A stretch of 64,000 nt of DNA from Palsa-504 sp963705835 (GTDB taxonomy: Bacteria; Actinomycetota; Actinomycetes; Streptosporangiales; Streptosporangiaceae). How positions within the stretch are numbered: position 1 is the stretch's first letter; every line of letters begins with the position of its first letter. Below the pieces are notes generated by a model. It did no database searches. It was not told the DNA's origin and was given only the letters and a program-made list of their open reading frames with translations. Shown here piece after piece: positions 1-11,854 of this stretch. Location of the stretch: assembly GCA_963705835.1 (NCBI GenBank), contig CAVPLC010000069.1:82087-146086 (forward strand). Reading direction: 5' to 3'. The position numbers and the translations under genes are program-made.

Positions 1-269
1 CGGCCGTGCAGGAGGCCGCGGTGATCGGCATGCCCGACAGCCGCTGGGGCGAGCGGCCGCTGGCCACCGTGGTGCTGCGGCCCGGGGCCAGCGCCAAGCC
101 GGCCGAGCTGGCCGACTTCCTCGAGGGCCGGGTGGCCCGCTGGCAGGTCCCTGAGAACTGGACGTTCGTGGCCGAGATCCCGAAGACCGCCGTGGGCAAG
201 TTCGACAAGAAGGTGCTCCGCGCCCGCCTGGCCGACGGCGAGCTCGAGGTCGAGCACCTCGACGGCTAG
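1..269 (+). CDS. Acyl-CoA synthetase (AMP-binding), C-terminal fragment
   Basis: The left window edge cuts this gene; only the last ~88 residues are present and the frame is open from base 3. They match the small C-terminal AMP-binding domain of long/medium-chain fatty-acid CoA ligases: the opening AVQEAAVIGMPD segment, the GERPLATVVL strand, and near the end the PKTAVGKFDKKVLR motif, whose conserved lysine (in GKFDKK) completes adenylation. The enzyme activates a carboxylic acid with ATP and CoA in the cytoplasm; substrate cannot be told from this fragment. It lies 39 bp before the next gene on the same strand. The family is secure; the specific activity is not. Confidence 0.85.
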   Translation, partial: AVQEAAVIGMPDSRWGERPLATVVLRPGASAKPAELADFLEGRVARWQVPENWTFVAEIPKTAVGKFDKKVLRARLADGELEVEHLDG

Positions 270-308
270 CCGACCCGGAGTAGGGTTTGGCTCAGTGGGG
301 GTGGGCGC

Positions 309-3300
309 GTGACTGGGTTGGTGGTTTTTGTCGGCCGGGAGCGGGAATTGTCGCGCCTGGGTGCGGCGCTGGGCGGTGATCAGCGGCTGCTGCTGGTGAT
401 GGGGGACGCCGGGGTCGGCAAGACCCGGCTGGTGGCGGAGGGGCTGCGGCGCGCAGCGGCCGGCGGGCTGATCGTGGCGGCGGGGGGCTGCCTGCCCCTG
501 GCCGAGAAGCTGCCGCTGCTGCCGGTCGCTGACGCGCTGGCCGAGCTGGGCCGACTGGAACAAGGGCGGATGCTGGAAGCGGCGCTGGGCATGACGCCGC
601 CCTACGTGCGGGCCGAGATGGCGCGGCTGCTGCCACAGCTGGGATCCGCCGAGCAGGCGTCCGGGGAGCGGGCCGAGGAGTGGCGTCAGGAGCGGTTGTT
701 CACCGCGATAGCCGAGCTGCTGGAGGCCGCCGCGGCCCGGACCGGGCTCGGCCTGGTGGTCGAGGACGTGCACTGGGCCGACACCGCGACGCTGGACTTC
801 CTGACCTTCCTGGTGCGGGCGGGGCACGGGAGAGCGGTGACGGTGGTGGTCACCTGCCGCAGCGACGAGGCGCCGCTCGAGCCGCGGGTGAGCGGCTGGC
901 TGGGGTACGCGCGGGCCAACGCGGCCGTGGAGGAGATCAGGCTGGGCCCGCTGTCCGCGCAGGAAACGGCCGAACAGGTCGCCGGCCTGGTGGGCGGCCC
1001 GCCGGCTGCGCATCTGGCCGGTGAGGTGTTCGCCCGCGGGGAGGGCAACCCGTTCTTCACCGAGCAGCTGGTGGCGGCCACGCTGGCCGAGCACCCGGCG
1101 GGCGTCCGGGACCGGGCCCGCGGGTTGCCGGCCCGGCTGGGCGAGCTGCTTGCGGCACGGACCGCCGGCTGCGCCGGGCAGGCGCAGGCGGTGCTGGCGG
1201 CGCTGGCGGTGGCGGGCCGCCCGCTGACCGAGGATGTGCTGACCGTGATCACCGGGCTCGCTCCGGAAGCGACCCGGCAGGGGCTGCGTGAGCTGGCCGC
1301 GGCCCGGCTCCTCGGCGAGGGCAGGGCCGGCGGGACCTACCGTGCCCGACACGCCCTGCTCGCCGAGGCGGTCGCGGACGGCCTGCTCCCCGGCGAGCTC
1401 AAGGTCCTGCACGAGAGGTGCGCGGAGGCGCTGCAAGCCTCGGAGGACGAGACGCTGGCCGCCGAGGTGGCCGGGCACTGGGCCGCCGCCGGCCGTCCGG
1501 AACGGGAGCTGCCGGCCAGGCTCGCCGCGGCCCACGCGGCCGAGCGGGTCTTCGGCTACGCCGAGGCCGCGGCGCACTGGCGGCGGACCATCGAACTGTG
1601 CCAGCGCATGCCCCCCGGCGCCGAGACGGCGGGGTTGAGCCTGCCCCGGCTCTACATGCGAGCCATCGACGCGCTGGAGGTGTCGGGTGAGGTTCAGCAG
1701 GCGCGGGCGTTCGCCGAGGACGCCTACCGGCGGTTCGCCGGCGACCCGGACCGTACCACCGCGGCCGTCATCCTCCTGCGTGCGGGGCATTTCCGAGGGC
1801 TCCAGACACGTTTCTTCGGTGACCGCGATGTGCCCAACACCGGTCTCCCGCTGATCGAGGAGGCCCTGCGGCTGTTCGAGGCCGGGCCCCCGTCCGCAGA
1901 GCAGGCTCAGGCCTGGCTGGATTACGGCCGGTTCCAGCCGACCACCCAGGAGGGCGGTAAGGCCCGCGACCGCGCCATGGCCAAGGCGCTGGAGGTCGCG
2001 GAGGCAGTCGGCGCCACCGCCCTGGTCGCCCAGCTTCTCTCGTTCCGGGCCTACCAGGCGTTCACGGACGGGAAGATCGCGGAGGGGTTCGCGCTCGTCG
2101 ACCGGGGACTCGACCTGGCCGAAGCGGCCGGGGACGCCGAGGCCAGCCTCTGGGTGGCGGTGGAGAAGGCCTACGCCCTGGCGTCGACCGGCCAGAACGC
2201 CGCCGCCGTCGAGGTGGCGCTGAGCGCGCTTGCTACGGCCCGCGACACCGGCCGGCAATCCGGCCTGCACGCCGCGATGCTGGTGGCCAACGCGGCCAGC
2301 GCCCTGCTCGCCACCGGGCGCACCGCCGAAGCGGGCGCCCTGGTCGACCCGGTGACGGGAGGCGCCCCGGACCGCGACCACTGGATCATGCACCTGAGCC
2401 GCGGTGAGATCGACACGGTACGCGGCGACATCGCGGCGGCGACCGGCCGGCGTATCCGGCTCAGCGAGGTGACCGGCGAGCTGGGAAGCGGCGACTGGGG
2501 ACGCGCGGCCGCGTTGTGGGCCGCGGAACTGGCGCTGTGGGACGGCGCTGGCCGACGCGCTGGAAGAGGTCCGCCATGTCCTGCTACCCATCGACACGCA
2601 CGAGCGGGCCATCGTGTGCTCGCCGCTGCTGACGGCGGGCATGCGCGCCTGCGCCGACCTCGCCGAGCGGGCTCGCGCCCGGCGCGACGACGACGCAGCG
2701 GCCCGGGCCAGCGCGGCGGAGCTGGCTTCGTGGGCGGATCGGATGAGCGGCGCCCCCTTCCGCGACCACGCCTTCGCGGCGGACATCTCCGCTCAGCGTG
2801 CGACATGGCATGCCGAGCGCACCCGGCTGGACGGGGCCGGCGATCCAGCCGCCTGGGAAGCGGCGGCCAGGGCCTGGGAGGAGCTGGGCAACCCGCACCG
2901 CGCCGGGTACGCCTGGTGGCGCCGCGCCGAGGCGTTGCTGGCGGCAGGGCGTTCGGCGGCCGCGGCCGCCGCGCTGCAAGCCGCCGCCGCGGCGGCGCAG
3001 ACGCACGCGCCGCTGCTCGCGCAGGTCCGCAAGCTCGCCGAACGGGCGCACATCCCGATCCAGGCGCCACCGGTACCGGTCCCCGCCGCCGGGTCACCCG
3101 CCGCGGCCCCGCGGTACGTGCTGACGAGCCGGGAGGCGGCGGTGCTGCGGCTGCTGGCGGCCGGGCGTACCAACGCCCAGATCGGGGCCGAGCTTTATAT
3201 GAGCCCGAAGACCGCCAGCGTGCACGTGACCAGCATCTTGCGCAAGCTCGGCGTCACCAGCCGGGTGCAGGCCGCCGCCGTGGCCGAACGGGCCGGGCTG

Positions 3301-3321
3301 CTGCACGAAGAGCTCGACTAA
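309..3321 (+). CDS. LAL-type LuxR family transcriptional regulator (one-base frame slip near 2547)
   Basis: A large ATP-binding LuxR regulator of ~1,000 residues starting at GTG 309. The N-terminal AAA domain shows Walker A GDAGVGKTRL near residue 33 and Walker B VVEDVHWAD near residue 153. A helical TPR-like middle follows, then a LuxR helix-turn-helix (LTSREAAVLRLLAAGRTNAQ through KTASVHVTSILRKLG, ~3120-3260). These proteins are usually ATP-dependent activators of transport or secondary-metabolism genes. The N-terminal frame continues to 3842 as nonsense; the genuine C-terminus is in the +1 frame from about 2548. Treating G2547 as an extra base joins ELALWDG to LADALEEVRHVLLPID and restores the family length. 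The slip is probably a sequencing error, though real decay is possible. Confidence 0.85.
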
Positions 3322-3441
3322 GGCCTGACTCGCGAAAACTAAGGACTCATGCGGCGCGGTCGCCCGATCCTTCGGCGCGTGCCTTAGCGACATGCTCGGG
3401 ACTAAGCCACAGCGCTGACATCCCGAGAAAGGACCAGTGCC

Positions 3442-3636
3442 ATGTCCCAGCCCATCCGCACCCTCGCCCGCATCCTGCTCGTCCCGGCCGCGCTCGCCGC
3501 TATGGCCTTCGCCGGCCAGTCGGCCGCATCCGCGAGCACCCTCGGCCACTACCGGGCGCAGCCCAGCGCCGTCGCGGCGGCCAGCCCCGCGGTGCACTTC
3601 GTCGCGCAGCGCAAGCATCACTTCCGCTGGGCGTAG
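3442..3636 (+). CDS. Small secreted or exported peptide, unknown function
   Basis: A 64-residue product with a well-formed signal peptide: basic start (MSQPIRTLAR), hydrophobic core (ILLVPAALAAMAFAG) and an Ala-X-Ala type site near ASAS, residues 28-32. The mature peptide would be ~32 residues, rich in His and basic residues, ending RKHHFRWA. A GAGAAAGGA Shine-Dalgarno-like stretch lies ~8 bp before the ATG. I do not recognise a family. The minus-strand hpaD frame reads over the same DNA in its last ~45 codons, so one of the two readings is probably not used; the signal peptide and SD favour this gene being real. Confidence 0.5.
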   Translation: MSQPIRTLARILLVPAALAAMAFAGQSAASASTLGHYRAQPSAVAAASPAVHFVAQRKHHFRWA

Positions 3637-4642
3637 CAGGTAACTGGGTGAAGCCGTCCGCGCCGACCTTGACCTCGGCGGGCTGCTGCTCGGCGATCAG
3701 CGGGCGCGGGCGGCCGTCCAGGTCGAGGACGGCGGAGGCCTCGGTGTACCACGACGGGATCACGGCGTGCCCCCAGAAATCGCGGCGCCTGGGGTCGTGC
3801 ACCGACCAGCGCAGGACGGGATGGTCGGGGTCGCCGGTGTAGTAGTCGCTGGTGTAGATCTCCACCCGGTGCCCGTCCGGGTCCCGCAGGTACACGTAGA
3901 AGGCGTTGGACACGCCGTGCCGCCCCGGGCCGCGTTCGATCCGGGACTCCTCGTGCAGCGAGCCGAGGATGTCGCAGATCCGCAGGACCTGATGCGATTC
4001 GTGGGCGAAGAAGCCCAGGTGGTGCAGGCGCGGGCCGTCGCCGCCGGTGAACGCGACGTCGTGCACGGTCTGCTTGCGGAACATCCAGGCCGCGTACAGG
4101 GTGTCGCCGTCCTCGATGGTCTCGGCCAGCCCGAAGCCGAGCGACCGGTAGTACTCGTAGGCGGCGCGGACGTCGGGCACCACGATGTTGAAGTGGTCCA
4201 GCCGGGCGATTTCGGCGCCGCGCCGCAGGTCATAGCGTTGCTGCAGGCGCTGCGGGTGGTCGGCGGCGAAGAAGAACTCGACCGTGAAGCCGAGCGGGTC
4301 CTCGGCCCGGACCGCCTCCCCCACGCCGGGTGTGACGCCCGCGGCGACCCGCTCGGTCCGCGAGCCGAGCGCGGCGTAGAACGCCTCGGCCAGGTCCAGG
4401 TCGGCCGGGGTGCGCACCCGGAACGCGAGCCGGCCCGCCGCGGGTTCCGGGCCCTCGCGCAGGATCAGGTTGTGGTGGGTGAGCTCGTCGTACCCGCGCA
4501 GGTAGAGCAGGCCGGCGTCATCGCGGGTGATCACGAAGCCGAGCAGGTCGACCCAGAACCACCTGGCCCGCCGAAGGTCGGTGACGACCAGCTCGGCGTA
4601 GGCGGCCCGCACGATGTCGGGCCGGGTATGGGCACTGCTCAT
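3500..4642 (-). CDS. hpaD: 3,4-dihydroxyphenylacetate 2,3-dioxygenase (extradiol, vicinal-oxygen-chelate type)
   Basis: Two tandem glyoxalase/VOC domains match the MndD/HpcD class that opens the ring of homoprotocatechuate to 5-carboxymethyl-2-hydroxymuconate semialdehyde. Metal ligands are visible as His in ARLDHFNIVVPD, His in RLHHLGFF and Glu in GHRVEIYTSDYY. ATG 4642 is preferred (GGAG ~10 bp upstream); GTG 4648 would overlap the previous gene's stop as GTGA. The family end motif VGADGF occurs near residue 335; the remaining ~45 residues are low-complexity and antisense to the small secreted-peptide gene, so the true stop may lie near 3620-3640 with a frame slip. It is the last gene of the minus-strand hpa transcript. 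Confidence 0.85.
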   Translation of the reverse strand: MSSAHTRPDIVRAAYAELVVTDLRRARWFWVDLLGFVITRDDAGLLYLRGYDELTHHNLILREGPEPAAGRLAFRVRTPADLDLAEAFYAALGSRTERVAAGVTPGVGEAVRAEDPLGFTVEFFFAADHPQRLQQRYDLRRGAEIARLDHFNIVVPDVRAAYEYYRSLGFGLAETIEDGDTLYAAWMFRKQTVHDVAFTGGDGPRLHHLGFFAHESHQVLRICDILGSLHEESRIERGPGRHGVSNAFYVYLRDPDGHRVEIYTSDYYTGDPDHPVLRWSVHDPRRRDFWGHAVIPSWYTEASAVLDLDGRPRPLIAEQQPAEVKVGADGFTQLPATPSGSDACAARRSAPRGWPPRRRWAAPGSGRGCSRMRPTGRRRP

Positions 4643-4644
4643 GA

Positions 4645-7713
<3,069 letters not shown>

Positions 7714-7722
7714 CGCGCAGAA

Positions 7723-7732
7723 TCATATATGA
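7723..7732 (-). promoter_or_regulatory. Palindromic -10 region of the leaderless hpa fusion transcript
   Basis: TCATATATGA is a perfect 10-bp palindrome. Read on the minus strand it supplies TATGAT, ending 10 bp before ATG 7713, so transcription should begin at or next to the start codon. An AT-only core in very GC-rich DNA next to a divergently oriented GntR-controlled unit makes it a plausible GntR operator overlapping the promoter. The regulator-operator pairing is inference. Confidence 0.45.
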
Positions 7733-7784
7733 CTCGTGGTGGCCGTGACCGGACGGGGGCCGGGGACCGGGGTGGACGAGGGCC

Positions 7785-7847
7785 GGGACCGGGACGGGAT
7801 GGGGCGGGACCGGGACGGGATGGGGCGGGACCGGGACGGGATGGGGC
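7785..7847. repeat. Three perfect tandem copies of a 21-bp G-rich repeat between divergent hpa genes
   Basis: Copies run 7785-7805, 7806-7826 and 7827-7847 and are identical. Each begins GGGACCGGGACGGGAT and ends with GGGGC. The array lies between the divergent promoters of the hpa fusion and the FAH hydrolase. Each unit has several G-runs, so it could form G-quadruplexes or bind a regulator three times on the DNA helix (21 bp is two turns). Confidence 0.85.
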
Positions 7848-7861
7848 GGGTACCCGCACGC

Positions 7862-7867
7862 TATTCT
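7862..7867 (+). promoter_or_regulatory. -10 hexamer of a probable leaderless promoter for the FAH hydrolase
   Basis: TATTCT ends 7 bp before ATG 7875 and there is no Shine-Dalgarno sequence, which is the arrangement of leaderless actinobacterial mRNAs. A matching arrangement on the other strand (7723-7732) makes this a bidirectional leaderless promoter region. Confidence 0.45.
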
Positions 7868-7874
7868 CGGCGCT

Positions 7875-8708
7875 ATGCGATTTGCCACCATCCGGACTGA
7901 GTACGGGACCACAGCGGCGAGGTTGGAGGGGGACGTCCTCGTGACGCTGGATGCCGCCGACGTGGGCGAGATGCTCGCGGCCGGCAGCGAGGGACCGGGA
8001 CGGATGTGGGAGGAGGCGGTGGTGGTACCGGTCGCGGAGGCGGACTTCGCGCCGGTGGTGCCGCGGCCGGGCAAGGTGATCTGCGTGGGGCTGAACTACC
8101 GGGCGCACATCGCCGAGACGGGCCGGGAGCTGCCCGCCTACCCGACGCTGTTCGCCAAATTCGCCGACACCCTGCTCGGGCCGCGCGACGACCTGGTGAT
8201 TCCGGCGGTGAGCGAGCGGGTCGACTGGGAGGTCGAGCTCGGGGTGGTCATCGGCCGGCCCATCTACCGGGCCACGCCGGAAGAGGCCGCGGCGGCCATC
8301 GCCGGGTACACGGTGGTCAACGACGTGTCGATGCGGGACTGGCAGCGGCGGACGCTGCAGTGGCTGGCGGGCAAGATGTTCGAGCGCTCCACGCCGGCCG
8401 GGCCCTACCTGGTCACCCCGGACGAGGTGGATGACGCGGCCGACCTCGAGGTCCGCTGCGAGGTGGACGGCGCGGTGATGCAGCAGTCGCGGACCTCGGA
8501 CCTGCTGTTCAGCCCGGCCGATATCGCGGCGTACGCGAGCCAGGCGATCACCCTGCGGCCCGGTGACCTCATCGCCACCGGCACGCCCGGCGGCGTGGGC
8601 GACGCCCGCAAGCCGCCGGTCTACCTGCGGCCTGGCAACGTGCTGCGGACCTGGATCGAGGGCGTCGGCGAGTGCGTGAACCAGTGCGTCGCGGACAAGA
8701 CCGGCTAA
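7875..8708 (+). CDS. Fumarylacetoacetate hydrolase family protein (HpaG-like or acylpyruvate hydrolase)
   Basis: 277 residues with an N-terminal cap and a full FAH catalytic domain. The opening catalytic-domain motif is VICVGLNYRAHIAETG; metal ligands are the two Glu of DWEVELGVVIG and Asp in VNDVSMRDWQ; the C-terminal GDLIATGTPGGVG loop is intact. Members cleave or isomerise acylpyruvates and OPET/HHDD-type intermediates. Since the neighbouring fusion has another FAH domain, the pair could replace the duplicated-domain HpaG of enterobacteria, one doing decarboxylation and the other isomerisation. One base separates its stop from the GntR gene, so the two form an operon. Confidence 0.85.
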   Translation: MRFATIRTEYGTTAARLEGDVLVTLDAADVGEMLAAGSEGPGRMWEEAVVVPVAEADFAPVVPRPGKVICVGLNYRAHIAETGRELPAYPTLFAKFADTLLGPRDDLVIPAVSERVDWEVELGVVIGRPIYRATPEEAAAAIAGYTVVNDVSMRDWQRRTLQWLAGKMFERSTPAGPYLVTPDEVDDAADLEVRCEVDGAVMQQSRTSDLLFSPADIAAYASQAITLRPGDLIATGTPGGVGDARKPPVYLRPGNVLRTWIEGVGECVNQCVADKTG

Positions 8709-8709
8709 C

Positions 8710-9345
8710 GTGACCCATCCCGCCGTGAACAAGCAGGAGCGGACCTACGAGATCCTGCGGGACCGCATCCATACCGGGGTCTACGCCCCGATGGCCCGGC
8801 TGAACATCGACGCGCTGGCCAGGGAGTTCGGCGTCAGCGCGATCCCGGTGCGCGAGGCGCTGCGCCGCCTGGAGGCCCAAGGCTGGGTCCGGTTCAGGCC
8901 CAACGCGGGCGCCATCGTGTCACCGGTCGACGCGACCTCGTGGGAGCAGGCCATGGTGGCCATGGCCGTCCTGGAGGGCGCGGCGACCGCCGAGGCGCAG
9001 CGGCACCTGCGCGCCGCCGACTTCACCCGGCTGCGGACGCTGGCCGCGGACATGGAGAGCGAGACCGACCCGATGCGGTTCGGCATGGCGAACCGGCGGC
9101 TGCACACCGCGATCGTGACCAAGTGCGGCAACGCCTGCCTGCTTGAACTGCTGCAGCAGACCCACGACCGCCTGGACCGGGTCCGCGCCACTATGTTCGC
9201 CTACCTCCCCCACCGCGCCGCCGAGTCGGTCAAGGAACACCAGCGCCTGCTGGAGTTGCTCGAGGGCGGCGACGCCGACGAGGTGGAGCGGTACGCCCGC
9301 TGGCACAAGCTGCAGACCGTCGAGGCCTACCGGGCCATCCGCTAG
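8710..9345 (+). CDS. GntR family transcriptional regulator (FadR/FCD type)
   Basis: 211 residues starting at GTG 8710, one base after the previous stop. The winged helix lies at residues ~10-70 (YEILRDRIHTGVY, LAREFGVSAIPVREALRRLE, GWVRFRPNAG). The helical FCD effector domain follows, with the metal-binding Asp/His pattern (NRRLHTAIV, ESVKEHQRLLELL). Such regulators usually repress aromatic or organic-acid catabolic operons until a pathway acid binds. Its place in the divergent hpa locus makes it the likely local regulator, with the palindrome at 7723-7732 as a candidate operator. Confidence 0.88.
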   Translation: MTHPAVNKQERTYEILRDRIHTGVYAPMARLNIDALAREFGVSAIPVREALRRLEAQGWVRFRPNAGAIVSPVDATSWEQAMVAMAVLEGAATAEAQRHLRAADFTRLRTLAADMESETDPMRFGMANRRLHTAIVTKCGNACLLELLQQTHDRLDRVRATMFAYLPHRAAESVKEHQRLLELLEGGDADEVERYARWHKLQTVEAYRAIR

Positions 9346-9957
9346 CGGGGCACGGGGTCGGCCGAGGGGCTGTACCACGGACCGTTCGGATAAAAATGTC
9401 TCCCGGGACTGGCCGGTCACGATTTCCACGACGATGTCCAGGTGACCCAGGTGCCTGGCGTACTCCTGGAGCAGGTGGAACAGGACCCGTTCCAGGGTGG
9501 CCGGCGGGGCGCCGTCCCAGCGGGGCCCGGGCTGGCCCGCCTCGGCCAGGTCGTGGGACTCCACGATGGCCCGGGTCCGGCCGGCCTGGTCGCGCAGGCC
9601 GGCCAGCAGGCTGGCCAGGGTCTCGTCGGGACCGGCACGCCACCGGCCGTCGTCCCTGTCGCCCCATGGGTCGCCGACGTCGCGGCCCTCGAAACCCCAC
9701 TCCAGCCAGCGCAGCTCGACGTAGCGCAGGTGCTTGGCCAGCTCGAGCGGCGTCCAGCCGGAGGGCAGGCGGCTGCGGCGGAGTTCGGCGGCGGGCAGCG
9801 CCTCGAGCCTGGCGGCCAGCTCGTACCGGAAGTAGTCCAGGTAGCGCAGGAAGACCTCGGCGCGCGAAGGGGCCGGGGTGGTCGGCTCGGGAAACGGCTC
9901 GGGCCCGGGAAACTCGTCGATGCGGCCTATTATCCCGTGATGGGCACGTCGTGCCAC
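9342..9957 (-). CDS. DinB/DUF664 family protein
   Basis: Begins at GTG 9957, overlapping by 28 bp the stop of the upstream membrane-protein gene. The four-helix DinB fold is recognisable: FLRYLDYFRYELAARLEALP, the WTPLELAKHLRYVELRWLEW segment with a putative metal His, and LFHLLQEYARHLGHLDIVVE near the end. Family members are ~170-200 residues; some are thiol-dependent metalloenzymes, most are uncharacterised. The frame does not stop at the expected place but runs antisense through the GntR gene to 8920. A one-base slip near 9395-9400 would lead to a stop at 9342-9344. A copy of the dispersed CCGAACGGTCC element sits exactly at this 3' end. Confidence 0.65.
9376..9400 (-). repeat. Dispersed intergenic element, copy a
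   Basis: On the minus strand this reads CATTTTTATCCGAACGGTCC followed by GTGG. It is one of five related ~25-30 bp sequences (also near 13,610, 22,365, 31,840 and 38,790) found at gene ends in the actinobacterial part. Each couples an AT-rich half to the core CCGAACGG. Confidence 0.6.
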
Positions 9958-10763
9958 AGGCCGCCGTTAAGGTTCAGGTTGTTGCCGCTGGTCTGGCCGG
10001 GAGCGCTGTCGCTGATGTAGGTGTACAGCGGGTGCCCGTCGTAGGTGGCCTGGATGGTGCCGTCGGTCCGGGTGATCGTGCCGAGGTGGCCGGTGACGCC
10101 GGACCCGGCCGACGGGGTACCGGTGACCGGCGGCCAGTAGACGGCGCAGCTTCCGTAGCAGGCGGACTTGGACGAGGTGTCCGGGGCGAACCAGTACAGC
10201 GTGAGGCCCTTGGCGTTGGTGAGCAGGTTCACGCCGCCGACGTTGCGGGCCTGCAGGACGTCGGCACCGGTCGCGACGGGCTGCGTCTTCGGGGTGGCCT
10301 CGGCCACGCCGAGCAGCGCGAACGCCACCACGGAGGCGGCCGCCACGGCGGGAACGACCCGGCGGCCGAGGTTCAGGGACTCGGGCAGGGCGGGGGCCGC
10401 GGCGAGGGCCAGCGTGGCGAACGCGGCCACGTCGATGATCCCGGCCCAGATTCCGGCGGTGGTGCGGACCTCGGTGAAGCCGAACAGGCCGAACCAGATC
10501 GACAGCAGGTAGCCGCCCAGCACGCTCACGGCGAACCCGGCCCCGGCCGCGGCGGCCACCCAGCTCCCGGTGACCAGGATCGCCAGGGCCAGCGCGAACG
10601 CGGCGATCACCTGCAGCAGGAACAGCCAGCCGATGGTCGGTATGGTCCGGTAACCCGTCAGGTACAGGTCAAGGTGAATGGCTCCGTCGGCGACAAGTAG
10701 TGCCGCCCCGGCGATCCCGAACCAGGACCGCCGGGGCAGTGACGCCCCCCTCGTGCTCCCCAT
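9930..10763 (-). CDS. Membrane protein with C-terminal COG4315-type lipoprotein repeats
   Basis: Five hydrophobic helices (WFGIAGAALLVADG onward to VVPAVAAASVVAFALLG) precede an extracytoplasmic region with two copies of the secreted repeat also called Lipoprotein_15: LLTNAKGLTLYWFAPDT...CYGSCAVYWPP and GTIQATYDGHPLYTYISD...GGLWHDV. The fusion of a DoxX-like or generic membrane part to this repeat is common in actinomycetes; the role is unknown. ATG 10763 is chosen; in-frame GTG 10775 and TTG 10799 are further upstream. It overlaps the following DinB-like gene. Confidence 0.8.
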   Translation of the reverse strand: MGSTRGASLPRRSWFGIAGAALLVADGAIHLDLYLTGYRTIPTIGWLFLLQVIAAFALALAILVTGSWVAAAAGAGFAVSVLGGYLLSIWFGLFGFTEVRTTAGIWAGIIDVAAFATLALAAAPALPESLNLGRRVVPAVAAASVVAFALLGVAEATPKTQPVATGADVLQARNVGGVNLLTNAKGLTLYWFAPDTSSKSACYGSCAVYWPPVTGTPSAGSGVTGHLGTITRTDGTIQATYDGHPLYTYISDSAPGQTSGNNLNLNGGLWHDVPITG

Positions 10764-10841
10764 ACCTCTGTTCACGTGCGCACCAGACCGCCGGTTCAAC
10801 GGCTACGTAACGGAATGGTGGCTATCGTACGCCGGGCGGGG

Positions 10842-11319
10842 TCAGTCGCTGGCGTAGGCCTTCTCCAGCGCGGCGAGGTCGAACTTGGTCATGGTGTACA
10901 TGGCGCGCATGACCCTGGTCACCGCGTCCTGGTCCGGGTCGCGCACCATGTCGAAGAACGCCGTCGGGACGATCTGCCAGCACAGCCCGTACTTGTCGCG
11001 CAGCCAGCCGCAGGCGATCTGCTGGCCGCCGTCGGTCAGGCGGTCCCAGTAGTAGTCCACCTCGGCCTGGTCCTGGCACTGGACCACGACCGAGATGGCC
11101 TCGTTGAACGTGAACGCCGGGCCGCCGTTCAGGGCGGAGAACTTCTGGCCGTTGAGCTCGAACTCCACCAGCTGCACCGAGCGCCGGCCCGGGCCCGGCC
11201 TCGGTGTGCCGGAGGATGGAGCCCAGCTTGGAGCCGGGGAAGATGCCGGTGTAGAAGGTGGCGGCGGCTTCGGCCTCGGTGTCGAACCACAGGCAGGTGA
11301 CGAACGGCTGGTCGGTCAT
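10842..11319 (-). CDS. VOC/PhnB-like (3-demethylubiquinone methyltransferase-like glyoxalase fold) protein, frame slip near 11190
   Basis: The N-terminus MTDQPFVTCLWFDTEAEAA and YTGIFPGSKLGSILRHTEAGPG is in one frame; the rest (VQLVEFELNGQKFSALNGGP, DQAEVDYYWDRLTDGG, CGWLRDKYGLCWQIVP, FDMVRDPDQ) is in the next. Joining at the GGCCCGGGCCCGG run (11186-11199) gives EAGPGRRSVQLVEFEL and a normal ~158-residue protein. The family is often annotated PhnB-like; no reaction is established for most members. The G/C run at the break points to a one-base sequencing error. Confidence 0.8.
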
Positions 11320-11380
11320 GTTCTCCTCCGTTTTTCGTGTCCTGCCATATCTAACGGTCCCGGCGCCTCGACGTCATCGG

Positions 11381-11782
11381 TTACGAGGCGGCTCGATCGG
11401 CGGGCTCGAAGGGGCACGTCAGGGCGCGGACCGACGCGGGAACCGGGATGCCGGCCCGCAGGTCCGGCGCGGGTTCGGGGTGGCCGGCCCGGGCGTGCAG
11501 GGGAACCACGCCGGCCCAGGCGCTGCCCTCGATGTCCTCGGGCGGGTCGGTGGGCCAGCCGCCGGAGATCTTCAGCGACCAGTCCCTGATCGGCATGCTG
11601 AGCACCATGGTGGCGGCCAGTTCGCGCTTGCGGGTGCCGCGGATCTCGGCGAGCCGGCCCGGGATGAAGCGCTCGGTGATCACGTCGAGCGCGCGTTCGG
11701 AATCGGGCCCGGTCAGCCGCGTGAACGTGCCGAACAGCACGGCGCTGCGGCCCGTCGGGACGAGCGGGATGGACGTGTTCAT
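11381..11782 (-). pseudogene. C-terminal half of a pyridoxamine 5'-phosphate oxidase-family flavoprotein
   Basis: 133 codons match only the second half of NimA/PPOX-like split-barrel proteins: RSAVLFGTFTRLTGPDSERA, FIPGRLAEIRGTRKRELAAT, SLKISGGWPTDPPED and AWAGVVPLHARAGHPEPAPDL. The first ~80 residues of the family, with the early FMN-binding strands, are missing; upstream DNA is the end of the hydroxyacid dehydrogenase. Either the gene was truncated by rearrangement at about 11,785-11,860 or the ATG at 11782 starts a shortened protein. Probably not a functional oxidase. Confidence 0.6.
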
Positions 11783-11854
11783 CGAATCTGATTTGGAGCC
11801 GATCGCGGGCGTGGGCCTGGAGCAGTTTGCCGCGGCCGTCTGCGGGCGGCCGGG

